Source: a virus
Virus record (IMG/VR): IMGVR_UViG_3300031884_000002
Span: 1 to 64,000 of that record
Length of the DNA stretch: 64,000 nt
Reading direction: 5' to 3' (one strand)
Of the stretch, positions 7,353 through 16,084 are shown one piece after another. A program made the position numbers and the translations under genes. Position 1 is the first letter of the stretch, and each line of letters starts with the position of its first letter. Under the pieces are notes generated by a model that saw only the letters and a list, made by a program, of their open reading frames with translations, was not told the DNA's origin and ran no database searches.

Positions 7353-8513
7353 ATGAGTAAATTAACATACAACACCAAGTTGATATTCACGGACGATAAT
7401 GATAAATCAAATATCATTAAAATGCTTGACTCCCAACTGTTTGTGTGGAATGAATGCTCAAAAATCCAATTTACTCTACCGAAAAACTCCATCATTGATT
7501 TACATTCTAAATTTTATAAGTCATTCCGAGAAAATAACCCAACCATTCCATCCCAAGTAGTAATTTCCGCAGAACAGTCCGTATTATCTACATTTAGGAC
7601 AATTAAATCAAATAAACAAAAAATAAAAAATCCACCAATTAAAAAGAATTTGTCAATTCGTCTTGATAAAAGAACATACTCCTATAAAAATGGAACATTT
7701 AGTTTGATTAGTTTGGGAAAACGAGTTAAATGTCAACCATACATATTCCCTAAATTACGAGAATTAATGTCTAAATATGCCTTTTGTGACCCATTGCTTT
7801 TTGTTCATAATAACGATATTTACATTGCTTTAACTTTTACCATTTCCGAAGTTAAATCTCAAAACAAATTAGCGATTGGAGTTGATTTGGGATGTGTGAA
7901 TTTAGCGGCAACAAGTGAAGGTAAATTGTATAAATGCGCATCATTTAATGCTAGAAAGAGACAATTACGACATCTCAAATCGGCATTAAAATCTAAAGGG
8001 ACGAAATCATCCCGAACCCATTTAAATAAATTACGACATAAAGAGCATAACGTAAACAAGAATATGTCTCATAATTTGGCAAATAGAATCATCCAAGACA
8101 CGACTGCCGATGTTATTGTCTTAGAGAATCTTAAATCATTAAAAGTTAAGAAGCATAAGTATCAGAATAAAAATAGAATTTCTCAAATTCCAATGTTTGA
8201 ATTGAGAAGAATAATTACCTATAAGGCACTCTTAAATGAGAAAACGGTTATCGTAGTAAATCCATCATACACAAGTCAAATTGACCATCGAACTGGAAAA
8301 CTCGACGGTCAAAGAATTGGTGGCAGGTATATCGGAAAAGATGGTCAAATATTACATGCGGATATTAATGCGGCTTGTAATATAGGACTTCGTTCCAAAC
8401 TCCCATGCTCAATAAATAATTATTATGCGTGGCAGGTGAAAGTCAACTCACCAATCGTATGTAAACCTTCTGCTAGTCGGGAAGTATTACAAGCACCTAT
8501 CCCTTTAGGGTAG
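7353..8513 (+). CDS. tnpB: TnpB RNA-guided nuclease (first copy)
   Basis: 386 aa. RuvC-like nuclease: RuvC-I GVDLG (about residue 177), RuvC-II IVLENLKSL (about 262), RuvC-III ADINAACN (about 341). The N-terminal half has the usual WED/REC-like region ending in RLDKRTYS. The C-terminal insert, normally a CxxC...CxxC zinc ribbon after YTSQ, here reads YTSQIDHRTGKLDGQRIG with no cysteines; the catalytic D, E and D are intact. TnpB cuts DNA next to a short target motif using an RNA from the element's right end and favours retention of the element. ATG lies 5 nt after an ATTTATA motif. Confidence 0.92.
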   Translation: MSKLTYNTKLIFTDDNDKSNIIKMLDSQLFVWNECSKIQFTLPKNSIIDLHSKFYKSFRENNPTIPSQVVISAEQSVLSTFRTIKSNKQKIKNPPIKKNLSIRLDKRTYSYKNGTFSLISLGKRVKCQPYIFPKLRELMSKYAFCDPLLFVHNNDIYIALTFTISEVKSQNKLAIGVDLGCVNLAATSEGKLYKCASFNARKRQLRHLKSALKSKGTKSSRTHLNKLRHKEHNVNKNMSHNLANRIIQDTTADVIVLENLKSLKVKKHKYQNKNRISQIPMFELRRIITYKALLNEKTVIVVNPSYTSQIDHRTGKLDGQRIGGRYIGKDGQILHADINAACNIGLRSKLPCSINNYYAWQVKVNSPIVCKPSASREVLQAPIPLG

Positions 8514-8516
8514 GTG
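8494..8516. repeat. Right-end hairpin of the first TnpB element
   Basis: CACCTA-t-CCC-TTTA-GGG-TAGGTG. It contains the tnpB stop codon (8511-8513) on + and the stop codon of the ADP-ribosylglycohydrolase gene (8505-8507) on the minus strand. Confidence 0.7.
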
Positions 8517-9689
8517 TTGTTTGACTGTAGTTAATACGTCTTTAACTACATCTTTATTATATGATGCTTCTTTTTTCTGTCTTGTTGGAATCTCTGGTAA
8601 TGGCTGGTCGAGCACTCCTTCCATTGGTTGACAATATTTAATCCATTTCGTAGGCACTGGACTAATAATGCCAATCATTCCACCAACAATAGCACAATTT
8701 GTATCAACATCACCAGAACATTGACAGACTTCAATGATTGCCTTTTCATACATTTCATCGATTGGATATTTTCTCAATGCTTTAATGGTTAAAAATACAC
8801 ATAGAGGAACGGTATCTTGGCAAGTAACATGAGTTCCATTTCCTAATACTTCAATTAGTTTTGCCAATGGAGTCCCAATGGATAATTTAGATGCTTTTTC
8901 AATTCCATTCCACACTTCTCCTTTGGGAACAAAGCTCAATAATGATTTATAATGGATTTCAGAATCTATTGTTAAATTTGGATTTACTTTCATCAGTTCA
9001 ACCATAGAAGCAATAAAGTTTGATAATAATGCTATTGCAATAGCCCCAGCAACTCCTTCAGGGTGACTGTGAGTTGGTTCGGCGGATAATGTGGCTTGTT
9101 TAATAACATCAGTTATTGGACTTCCATAGTAATAAGCACCCAATGGAGGAATACGCATAACCGAACCATTTCCACATGAACCTACTAATTGTTGGTCGAT
9201 TGGTTTATTACCCGATAAACTTTTCAAAGCCGCCAAACTTTCTTTTACTGATTTTCCAGCGGCAAGACCGGCAATAACATTATCGGTTGAAGACATTCCT
9301 TCACTTTTTTTAAATGTTAAATTGGCTTCTCTCCAAGGTTTTCCTTCATATATATCTTTTAATACCTTACGAGTCATCAACCCATATCCCATATATTCTC
9401 CCCCATCTTGATGATACATAAATCGTTTGGAGAACTCCATTGCCAAATCATCTTGTAATATTTCTTTATTTTTAAGAATATGATTAAATAATACAATTGC
9501 TTCATCCGTATCATCAGAATATTGAAAAGAGGCTCCTCGTGAATCGATATTATTTATTCCAAACTTAGATATTCCTTCATCGAATGCTTTTAGAATATCG
9601 GTTACATTATAAAGTTGCCCCATATTTCCAATACAGTCGCCAACCCATAATCCTATTAATGATTTTAATGCTAATTCTTCGTTATTCAT
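8505..9689 (-). CDS. ADP-ribosylglycohydrolase family protein (second copy)
   Basis: 394 aa, longer than the first copy. Signatures: LIGLWVGDCIGNMGQ (residues 10-25), FQYSDDTDEAIVLF (metal ligands), GNGSVMRIPPLGAYYY in the middle and CSGDVDTNCAIVGGMIG in the C-terminal third. It probably removes ADP-ribose from a modified macromolecule; the target is unknown. Its last codons and stop lie inside the right-end hairpin of the TnpB element, so the element appears to have supplied the stop. It lies downstream of the small genes at 9692-10118 in the same direction. Confidence 0.9.
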   Translation of the reverse strand: MNNEELALKSLIGLWVGDCIGNMGQLYNVTDILKAFDEGISKFGINNIDSRGASFQYSDDTDEAIVLFNHILKNKEILQDDLAMEFSKRFMYHQDGGEYMGYGLMTRKVLKDIYEGKPWREANLTFKKSEGMSSTDNVIAGLAAGKSVKESLAALKSLSGNKPIDQQLVGSCGNGSVMRIPPLGAYYYGSPITDVIKQATLSAEPTHSHPEGVAGAIAIALLSNFIASMVELMKVNPNLTIDSEIHYKSLLSFVPKGEVWNGIEKASKLSIGTPLAKLIEVLGNGTHVTCQDTVPLCVFLTIKALRKYPIDEMYEKAIIEVCQCSGDVDTNCAIVGGMIGIISPVPTKWIKYCQPMEGVLDQPLPEIPTRQKKEASYNKDVVKDVLTTVKQHLP

Positions 9690-9691
9690 AA

Positions 9692-9961
9692 TTATTTTTT
9701 CTCCAATTCTTCGGCTATTTTAAAACATAAATCTACTACTATATTAGATGCTTTGTATGTATCTATTTCAGAATTTTCTGGCAATTTTTTCCAACATCCA
9801 GTTGCCAATCCAATTGCCTCCCATACTGCCATATACATTTCATTTGATATTCTATAGCACAGTGGTCTTTTATTTAAAGGTAAAGCCATTGCTTCATCAT
9901 TTGACATTATAATAGCAGTGTTAAAAGCAGAGCCATCTGGTAATATTGTTGTTTCATTCAT
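9692..9961 (-). CDS. Hypothetical protein, 89 aa
   Basis: The frame is open to 10078, but the likely start is ATG at 9961, which overlaps the stop of the upstream membrane peptide (ATGAATGA arrangement). Helical domain with two Cys and ends in FKIAEELEKK. It lies two nt from the ADP-ribosylglycohydrolase start, so is probably coupled to it. Confidence 0.7.
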   Translation of the reverse strand: MNETTILPDGSAFNTAIIMSNDEAMALPLNKRPLCYRISNEMYMAVWEAIGLATGCWKKLPENSEIDTYKASNIVVDLCFKIAEELEKK

Positions 9962-10118
9962 AATTTTTAATAGTATCACTTTTCCAATAATATGTTTTTC
10001 CTTGTCGTCTAGCTTGAGAAATACGAATACAATTATATAATGTAAAACATAGTAACATAGGCAATCCGATGAATACAAATACTATAGTCTTGAATATTTC
10101 CAATGTAATATATTTCAT
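9954..10118 (-). CDS. Small single-pass membrane protein, 54 aa
   Basis: A hydrophobic segment TIVFVFIGLPMLLCFTLY (about residues 11-28) is followed by a basic tail (RISQARRQGK), the arrangement of an N-out or signal-anchor peptide. The stop TGA overlaps the ATG of the next gene by 8 nt, supporting it as real. Confidence 0.65.
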   Translation of the reverse strand: MKYITLEIFKTIVFVFIGLPMLLCFTLYNCIRISQARRQGKTYYWKSDTIKNYE

Positions 10119-10123
10119 ATAAT

Positions 10124-10375
10124 TTAATTATGTCCAGTAACTAACATTTTGGGGTCGGCACAAAAATTAAAGTTTCCTTCATATGGATTAGGAGTTTCTG
10201 TGATTTGGTTTACATATTTAAATGGAGTTTGTTTAACCAATTCAGGATAAAACTCGTCATACATGACTCTTGGAACATGTAATGCTAATTTTATAGTTTT
10301 ACATTTGGTTTCATCGGATTCATATATAAATCCAAGTTTTTCAATTTCTTCTTTTGTTAAAATAGGAATATTCAT
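10124..10375 (-). CDS. Hypothetical protein, 83 aa
   Basis: No family recognised. Begins IPILTKEEIEKLGFIYES and has ALHVPRVMYDEFYPELV in the middle. It is leftward, between the endonuclease and the membrane peptide with gaps of 2-5 nt. Confidence 0.7.
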   Translation of the reverse strand: MNIPILTKEEIEKLGFIYESDETKCKTIKLALHVPRVMYDEFYPELVKQTPFKYVNQITETPNPYEGNFNFCADPKMLVTGHN

Positions 10376-10377
10376 GT

Positions 10378-11154
10378 TTAATATTCTTTTAATTCTTCGC
10401 TTACCGCATCACATCTAAAAAATCTACAGTTCAAATGTGATTTTATTTCATTCATTCGTCTTTTATCTGCTTCTTTTCGTTGATTATGATGACCTTCATC
10501 ATATTCCATTACTATATTTTTGTTTTTATCATATGCATCCAACCAATATCCCAGTTCTTTAACATAAAATTCTCCTCCATTTAATGCGTGCTGTAAATTC
10601 CATCCGTCTTTATTTAATTTATCAAAATATTTACATGCCTCAATACTAAACCTTGGCGTTACTCGATTTCCTCCGAATCTTGTTTTTTCAATGTATTTAA
10701 TACGGGAAAGGCGCATTTTTCTACGAGTTTCATCTGAGCATTTTCGTTGTTTATTTCCATCTATAACTTTTTGTTTTAATTCTGGAGCCATATTTAATAA
10801 TCCATTTCTTATTTTCATTCTCCATTCTTTAGGTGATGGTTTCCCTTTATTATGAGTTGGTTTTCCAATTCTCGCTAATGTGCCTTTTAATATCCAACTT
10901 TTTCTTTTATCGGGTGGCATATTTTGTAATCCCAATTTTACATTTCTTTTACGTTCTTCGCTTAATTTTCTACCTTTTAATGAGTTACTTATTTTTGCTC
11001 TATATTCCAGTGAACGGGGTCTTCCCTTAAATGCACAACTATAACATGCCGATTTAATTTTATTAGATAAATTAAAATATTTTTTAGATTTACATATAAT
11101 TTCTTTACCACACTTAGGACAAGTTCGTATCCATTGTTTTTTATTAATTTCCAT
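10378..11154 (-). CDS. Homing-type endonuclease: zinc ribbon, NUMOD3 motifs and Vsr/EDxHD-like nuclease domain
   Basis: 258 aa from the ATG at 11154, just after the stop of the DUF2786 gene (a longer frame from 11196 is unlikely). N-terminus CPKCGKEIICKSK...CYSCAF is a zinc ribbon. The middle has repeated NUMOD3-like DNA-binding motifs (GRPRSLEYRAKISNSLKGRK, GKPTHNKGKPSPKEWRMKI). The C-terminus has VMEYDEGHHNQRKEADKRR, resembling the EDxHD nucleases related to very-short-patch repair enzymes. It presumably spreads by cutting homing-negative relatives. Confidence 0.8.
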   Translation of the reverse strand: MEINKKQWIRTCPKCGKEIICKSKKYFNLSNKIKSACYSCAFKGRPRSLEYRAKISNSLKGRKLSEERKRNVKLGLQNMPPDKRKSWILKGTLARIGKPTHNKGKPSPKEWRMKIRNGLLNMAPELKQKVIDGNKQRKCSDETRRKMRLSRIKYIEKTRFGGNRVTPRFSIEACKYFDKLNKDGWNLQHALNGGEFYVKELGYWLDAYDKNKNIVMEYDEGHHNQRKEADKRRMNEIKSHLNCRFFRCDAVSEELKEY

Positions 11155-11158
11155 ATAG

Positions 11159-11863
11159 TCAAATGTCACCTTTAACATAACATGGGATTTTATCATATGA
11201 TAGATTATACTTTTGACACATTTCTAAACATTTTCTATATGCTGCCACGGACTCATCTATACTTGATGACCGAGAAGCAAGTGCTTTTAATTTTTTAATT
11301 GTATTAAAAGTTTTTAAATCAACATTATCATAAATAAGAGTTTCCATATCAGGTTCAGTCGTTTCTCCAACTTCTTCTATTGTGGTATTTTCTCTTAACT
11401 GTTGATTTATATTCTGCCTCTCCTCGCTTCTTTCATATAGCAGTTCTGCAATATCTTGTAATGCTTCATCGGATTCTAATATATCATTTTCCGTTTTATA
11501 TGTAGATGTCAAATATTCATTTAATTTATCCCTTTTACGTTGTAATTCTTTCCCATAATATGGGTCGGTATCTGATTCGGATAATAAAAAATATAACATA
11601 TTAAGTATAGGTGTAGATTTCATTGGAATAAATCCACGACCCGCAAATATCTGTTCTTCACTCATTCCCTTTCGATTTCCCTCAGTTAAAAGATTCAGGC
11701 GCAACGCTTCGCCTTCCAATACTTCCTGTTTATATTTATTACCATAATTTTCGGCACAGGATAAAATCTTTCCTTTATCTTCTTTTACTTCATCAATTCG
11801 TTTGGCCAGACGACGTTGAAAATCAGAATCTGATTTTAATAGATTTATTAGGGATAATGACAT
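11159..11863 (-). CDS. DUF2786-domain protein, 234 aa
   Basis: Residues about 185-225 (FNTIKKLKALASRSSSIDES, then AAYRKCLEMCQKYNLSYDKI) match the DUF2786 pattern, a short helical domain of unknown role found in phage and bacterial proteins. The rest is charged and helical, with no recognised domain. Its stop is 4 nt before the endonuclease ATG. Confidence 0.75.
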   Translation of the reverse strand: MSLSLINLLKSDSDFQRRLAKRIDEVKEDKGKILSCAENYGNKYKQEVLEGEALRLNLLTEGNRKGMSEEQIFAGRGFIPMKSTPILNMLYFLLSESDTDPYYGKELQRKRDKLNEYLTSTYKTENDILESDEALQDIAELLYERSEERQNINQQLRENTTIEEVGETTEPDMETLIYDNVDLKTFNTIKKLKALASRSSSIDESVAAYRKCLEMCQKYNLSYDKIPCYVKGDI

Positions 11864-11865
11864 AA

Positions 11866-12246
11866 TTATTTTCTTTCTTTTAAATGTGTAAGATATGTTT
11901 CACAATATTCGGCTTCGTCATCCACTCCACAAGCACCTTGACGGTAATTAGTAGGACTTACAATTCCGTTTTCATCAACATATTTTTCAAAATCAAGAAA
12001 TAAATTAGTAATATTTACTGGTCTATTATCTTCATTTATATTTTCGTTATATATTCTAACTAATATTGGCAATATCATACCGGACACAAATCCACCTCGT
12101 TCTTCAATTTCTCCAGTTGAATCTCCATATTTTAATATTAATAATTGAGCCAATTCTTCCAATCCATTTGCCAATTGGTCTTTTATATCGGCAGAACTAC
12201 CTTCAAGTAATCCGGTCTTTTCCCATTTTTCTGCATTTTTATTCAT
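11866..12246 (-). CDS. Hypothetical acidic protein, 126 aa
   Basis: No family recognised. Predicted helical N-terminus (DIKDQLANGLEELAQLLIL) and a C-terminal part with two Cys (GACGVDDEAEYCETYL). Its stop is 2 nt before the DUF2786 start, so the pair is probably co-translated. Confidence 0.7.
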   Translation of the reverse strand: MNKNAEKWEKTGLLEGSSADIKDQLANGLEELAQLLILKYGDSTGEIEERGGFVSGMILPILVRIYNENINEDNRPVNITNLFLDFEKYVDENGIVSPTNYRQGACGVDDEAEYCETYLTHLKERK

Positions 12247-12283
12247 AACAATATTATAATTTATTTCTTGTTAATTGTAAAGA

Positions 12284-12991
12284 TTATTTATTTTCTACGA
12301 ATTTCGATTGATATTCGTAAATTTTTTTAATATGGTTTATAAAATCTAAATCAGACAGTTTTAATTTCATAAAATTACATCTTTTACAGCACGATACTAC
12401 ATTTTCAGATATATAACCTTTGTTATTATCTTTTCTATCTATACCATTATAGATATAAATTTCTGTTCTATTTCTTGCATGTTTAATATTACTTGGAATT
12501 TCGCCACAATAATAACAATTATTTTTAGTTAGAAGTTCAAATTCATTCGGTGTTAATTTAAATTCACGATTTTTAGATTTGGCTCCTGTTCGATAGTCAT
12601 TATATAGATTATTAAATGCAGATCTTCCGATTTCTTTAACTTTAAATTCATTTTTCTTTTTACAATATATACACATAGATTGTCGTTTAACACTGCCTAT
12701 TCTTTTATTTATTCCCATATGTCCACAATTACATGTGTAATCGACTTTAATAATTTTACTACCACATGGAGAAAATCCATTATATTGTTTTATTATTATT
12801 AATGATCCAAATTTATTTCCGATATAATTTACTTTCTTTTTGTTTCCAATATTTTTCCATTCGTTCTTCTCGGATTCGTAATTTGTTTCGTTGATAATAT
12901 TTTTTGGATCTGTTATTCCATTGTTCTCTAATTTCATCTTCGGCTCGATTGAGTTTTTTTCTTCCCATATAGTTAATGTATTTTTATTCAT
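12284..12991 (-). CDS. HNH homing endonuclease, 235 aa
   Basis: A Cys-rich zinc module (YTCNCGHMG...MCIYCKKK) at residues about 85-115 is followed by the HNH core: NCYYCGEIPSN, then YNGIDRKDNNKGYISENVVS-CCKRCN, ending with a helix. Typical free-standing phage nuclease. The start is preceded at 4-10 nt by the ATTTATA motif also seen at other nuclease genes here. Confidence 0.85.
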   Translation of the reverse strand: MNKNTLTIWEEKNSIEPKMKLENNGITDPKNIINETNYESEKNEWKNIGNKKKVNYIGNKFGSLIIIKQYNGFSPCGSKIIKVDYTCNCGHMGINKRIGSVKRQSMCIYCKKKNEFKVKEIGRSAFNNLYNDYRTGAKSKNREFKLTPNEFELLTKNNCYYCGEIPSNIKHARNRTEIYIYNGIDRKDNNKGYISENVVSCCKRCNFMKLKLSDLDFINHIKKIYEYQSKFVENK

Positions 12992-13032
12992 ATTATATAA
13001 ATATAGAGTGAAAACATAAAAAGTGAAACTAT

Positions 13033-14196
13033 TTATTGTTTATTTTCTATAAATTTATATAAATCTTTGGACGCTTTTAAAATATATGTTATTGCTTCTT
13101 CTGGATTGTATGCTCTATTTGATAATTTAATAATATCTGTGGCACATTCAATCACAGAAAGTCTAATCTCATATGCATTTTTTGAACTTTTTATTATTGT
13201 TTGATCTCCATCTTTTTTAGGTTCTGAGCCGGAAGATACATACTTTGGAGTTGGTTTATTTTTTGATATTCCGGCAAGATATTTAAATCTTCCAGCAGTA
13301 TCCATTTTAATAGTTCCATCTTCAATTTTAACACCGGAATCTTCCTCTTGGTTGGTTACTAATTCTCCGTCTATTGATATTGGAACTCCAAATGTGCTAA
13401 CTGGATTTTTTGGATGAATAACAGTATTAAATAAACGAATTGTTATATTAGAATTTTGTTTTAATTCACATTCTTTTTCCAATTCCCCTATCATTTTATC
13501 TATCATTTTATCTATTTCGTTGATAGTTGTATCTTGTTCTTCTATTTTTAATTTGGATTTGACTTTAAATATCAATTCAAAATCTTTAGTATCATCTAAT
13601 TTTACAGTAAATTTTTCCCGAATGATGTCATTATTATTTTGTTTGTCTAATTGCTCGGTTATAACCTTTTTGTCATCGTCCGGTAGATTGTTTAATATAA
13701 CTTCATTTTCAAGTGCCACCGCAATATTTAATACTGTGGCAGTTTCTACTGAAATATATTGGGGATAATTAGCCATACATTTTTTAAAATTTGATATGGT
13801 GTCTCCTATTGGAATATCAACATTGGTATTTAATTTAGGCAATACATTACTTCCTAAAAAATCATCAGAAGTCCAAGGTTTAACAGAAGATGAGTTTGAT
13901 AGTGGAATTTCTGTTGAATTTAATGATTGAGTTACCCAACTGGCATTTCCAACAACAGAGTTTAATTCTTCATTGAATATTTTTTTATATCTATTACCAA
14001 ATGCGTCTTCTAATACTTTTTTGGCATTTTCTATTGTTTTTTTTCTTTCATCAATTATACACGAAGAAGTCACTGGTATATAATTTTTTTGGAATTCTTC
14101 GGTATTGGAAAATACAGATTGTGGAAATGTTGTATTTGGAATAGAAGGAGTAGCAGACTGCGTAACGGTATGTTTCTTTTTAGAACTTTTTTTCAT
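13033..14196 (-). CDS. Hypothetical protein, 387 aa, possibly virion- or assembly-related
   Basis: No family recognised. A lysine- and serine-rich N-terminus is followed by a low-complexity linker (about 20-110), a charged middle with a strand-rich segment (DTKDFELIFKVKSKLKIEE) and a helical C-terminus. It lies next to the tail-fibre-like gene and its terminator on the same strand, which is the only hint of a structural role (inference). Confidence 0.6.
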   Translation of the reverse strand: MKKSSKKKHTVTQSATPSIPNTTFPQSVFSNTEEFQKNYIPVTSSCIIDERKKTIENAKKVLEDAFGNRYKKIFNEELNSVVGNASWVTQSLNSTEIPLSNSSSVKPWTSDDFLGSNVLPKLNTNVDIPIGDTISNFKKCMANYPQYISVETATVLNIAVALENEVILNNLPDDDKKVITEQLDKQNNNDIIREKFTVKLDDTKDFELIFKVKSKLKIEEQDTTINEIDKMIDKMIGELEKECELKQNSNITIRLFNTVIHPKNPVSTFGVPISIDGELVTNQEEDSGVKIEDGTIKMDTAGRFKYLAGISKNKPTPKYVSSGSEPKKDGDQTIIKSSKNAYEIRLSVIECATDIIKLSNRAYNPEEAITYILKASKDLYKFIENKQ

Positions 14197-14261
14197 ATAT
14201 CTTACTTTATGTGTGTTAGACGAACTGTATTGTCCGTTCTAAATTATAAATATATGATAAA

Positions 14262-14292
14262 AATAAAAAACACCGAATTATTTTTCGGTGTT
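14262..14292 (-). terminator. Rho-independent terminator of the tail-fibre-like gene
   Basis: Stem AACACCGAA/TTCGGTGTT followed by a T-rich run in the leftward direction, 20 nt after the 14313 stop. Confidence 0.85.
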
Positions 14293-14312
14293 TGTGATGA
14301 TTGAGAATTATA

Positions 14313-15122
14313 TCAGGCTAAACTTGCACTGGTCCAGCGAGTTCCATTGAATACAAATAATAAATTATTTGACCCTGATGCAGTGGTTACAGTTTGAAAA
14401 TATGCCGATGCCGTTGCATAATTTACATTAACTATATGAGCCGAACTGCTATAAGGAAATTGGAATATTGTAGCATTTACAGGTCCAACTACGGCACTTG
14501 CAGTTCCCATTAAAGATGCGGTTATAGCAAGACAGTTGATAATAGTAGAACTAATATTATATGCATTAACATTACCGGCAACATCCAATGTATATTGGGG
14601 ATTAATATTGTTAATACCTACTTTATTATTGGAACCAACCGTGTAAATAGCAGGAGACGATTGATTTCCGAAACTAAATACACCTTGACCTCTGAAATAA
14701 TAACCGCCTAAATCAGTATTTTCACCATAATAATTATCGGCATTAGGACTATTTTTATCTTCTACTTTATTGGCACTTCCGGTTGAAGCTCCGGTTGGAC
14801 CAGAATAGATTCTGGTAAATCCAGCGGCATCAGTTGCTACGGAATATACGGTTGCTCCCGTCGATGATTTTATACCCATATAAACAGGATATGAACTTCC
14901 AACTGTAGTTGCGGCATTGTTAATAAATAATGCCGATGCTGAAACATTTTTTAGATACCCATTACCCGATGCATCAATAACTTCCGAGTTATTGCTACCA
15001 CTTCCACTAATAATGGTGTTTACGAAGTATCCCATACTATTGATACTTCCACTTACATCCAAGTTATATTGGGGATTAGGTTGATTGATTCCAACGTTAA
15101 TTGGAAAGTTAATTGTACTCAT
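14313..15122 (-). CDS. Tail-fibre-like phage structural protein, 269 aa
   Basis: Two copies of the motif typical of phage tail fibre or baseplate appendage proteins: VGINQPNPQYNLDVSGS near the N-terminus and VGINNINPQYTLDVAGNV near residue 167. Glycine/serine/alanine-rich beta-repeats lie between, and a C-terminus ends in LFVFNGTRWTSASLA. Probably part of a host-contact fibre or its carrier. The sequence is low in charge and lacks Cys in the repeats, as usual for fibres. Monocistronic, with a terminator directly downstream. Confidence 0.8.
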   Translation of the reverse strand: MSTINFPINVGINQPNPQYNLDVSGSINSMGYFVNTIISGSGSNNSEVIDASGNGYLKNVSASALFINNAATTVGSSYPVYMGIKSSTGATVYSVATDAAGFTRIYSGPTGASTGSANKVEDKNSPNADNYYGENTDLGGYYFRGQGVFSFGNQSSPAIYTVGSNNKVGINNINPQYTLDVAGNVNAYNISSTIINCLAITASLMGTASAVVGPVNATIFQFPYSSSAHIVNVNYATASAYFQTVTTASGSNNLLFVFNGTRWTSASLA

Positions 15123-15247
15123 TTTTATTCTTTCTATTTTTTGTTATATTTGTTAAGTATAACTCTTCAGAGTAATAAGTATAGAAGATTATCCAATATT
15201 GATGTAACAATTTAACGTGGCGTAACTATTTGTATATCAAGAACTTA

Positions 15248-15637
15248 TGGTGGAGATGAAGGGAATTGAACCCTTGTGTTATGAACTAATCTTAAATAAT
15301 ACTATATGTTTAGTTTATTATGATTTTAACTGATATATCAACAAACAATTTACTTCAGTCGAGATGAATTAATTGATTCATCACCAAACAAATGATTGGA
15401 ACCATTTGCAGTTTTTTTCTGCTATTAGATGTAAGAGTTTTAGCAGAAATCCAACTCTTACATACTGTTCAGGCTATTGCTAACTCTTCACAGTCAACGG
15501 ACAAATCTACTTCATCCATTGCAGCCAATTGAGATAATCGATTAGCATTTAATTTTTGACTGATTTTTATCGTAGCCAACAATCATCTACGACATACATT
15601 ATTTAGTCAGAGAACATAGTCGATACCTGTCATCCCC
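15248..15637 (-). ncRNA. ssrA: tmRNA (transfer-messenger RNA)
   Basis: The 5' end GGGGATGACAGGTATCGACT and the 3' end TTCAATTCCCTTCATCTCC-A-CCA form a 7-bp acceptor (GGGGATG/CATCTCC) as in bacterial one-piece tmRNAs. The tag reading frame ends in ...SVDCEELAIA followed by TGA. Immediately after is a classical pseudoknot: TGTAAGAGTT/AACTCTTACA interleaved with TTTCTGCTA/TAGCAGAAA; further helices (CAAATG/CATTTG, GATGAAT/ATTCATC) fit later pseudoknots. tmRNA with SmpB frees stalled ribosomes and tags the nascent chain for proteolysis. The tag ends AIA rather than the common LAA/VAA. No smpB gene is visible in the window. Confidence 0.93.
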
Positions 15638-15649
15638 ATAACAATTATA

Positions 15650-15678
15650 AATATAACAGATTTTTAGAAACTTGTCAA
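15650..15678 (-). promoter_or_regulatory. Promoter of the tmRNA gene
   Basis: -35 TTGACA at 15678-15673, 17-nt spacer, -10 TATATT at 15655-15650, followed 12 nt later by the mature tmRNA 5' end. Confidence 0.7.
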
Positions 15679-15682
15679 TATC

Positions 15683-15958
15683 TTATAAAACTTCAATAGA
15701 ATTGATTATTAGTTGTATTCCTGAGTAATTATCTTTCATATGTAATTTATATTTAATAAATTCATCGGAGATTAAACTATCAGACAAAAATTTATCTATA
15801 CAATATTGTGTATCTTTGTCTGAAAAATTAAGAAATTCACATTGCGATTTAATTCTATCAACAAAACAATCAAATTCTTCATAAGTTCCTCCGTGCCACA
15901 TTGCTCGTAATGGATAATACGGCAACCGATTTAATAATAACCTATCATATGGTGTCAT
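15683..15958 (-). CDS. Hypothetical protein, 91 aa
   Basis: No family recognised; helical with aromatic and Cys residues (MWHGGTYEEFDCFVDRIKSQ). Its stop lies 5 nt before the -35 box of the tmRNA promoter. Confidence 0.65.
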   Translation of the reverse strand: MTPYDRLLLNRLPYYPLRAMWHGGTYEEFDCFVDRIKSQCEFLNFSDKDTQYCIDKFLSDSLISDEFIKYKLHMKDNYSGIQLIINSIEVL

Positions 15959-16084
15959 ATAAAATTAAATATTCTATAAATCAAAAATAAACATACATTG
16001 GTATGATAAACCATACATTCGTTCGCCATAACCATACATTTTATAATCATACTTTATACATATATTAAAAAAATATAACCGGTG

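Larger units (their letters stand above)
7200..8520 (+). mobile_element. IS200/IS605-type element carrying tnpB only (first copy)
   Basis: The boundaries are approximate. The left end has hairpin CCACGA/TCGTGG with inner GGCT/AGCC (7214-7236); the right end has hairpin CACCTA/TAGGTG with CCC-TTTA-GGG (8494-8516). Subterminal hairpins of this kind are the transposition ends of single-strand IS605-type elements. There is no tnpA, so it would need a transposase in trans. The right end overlaps the 3' end of tnpB, where the guide (omega) RNA of such elements is normally encoded. Confidence 0.75.
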
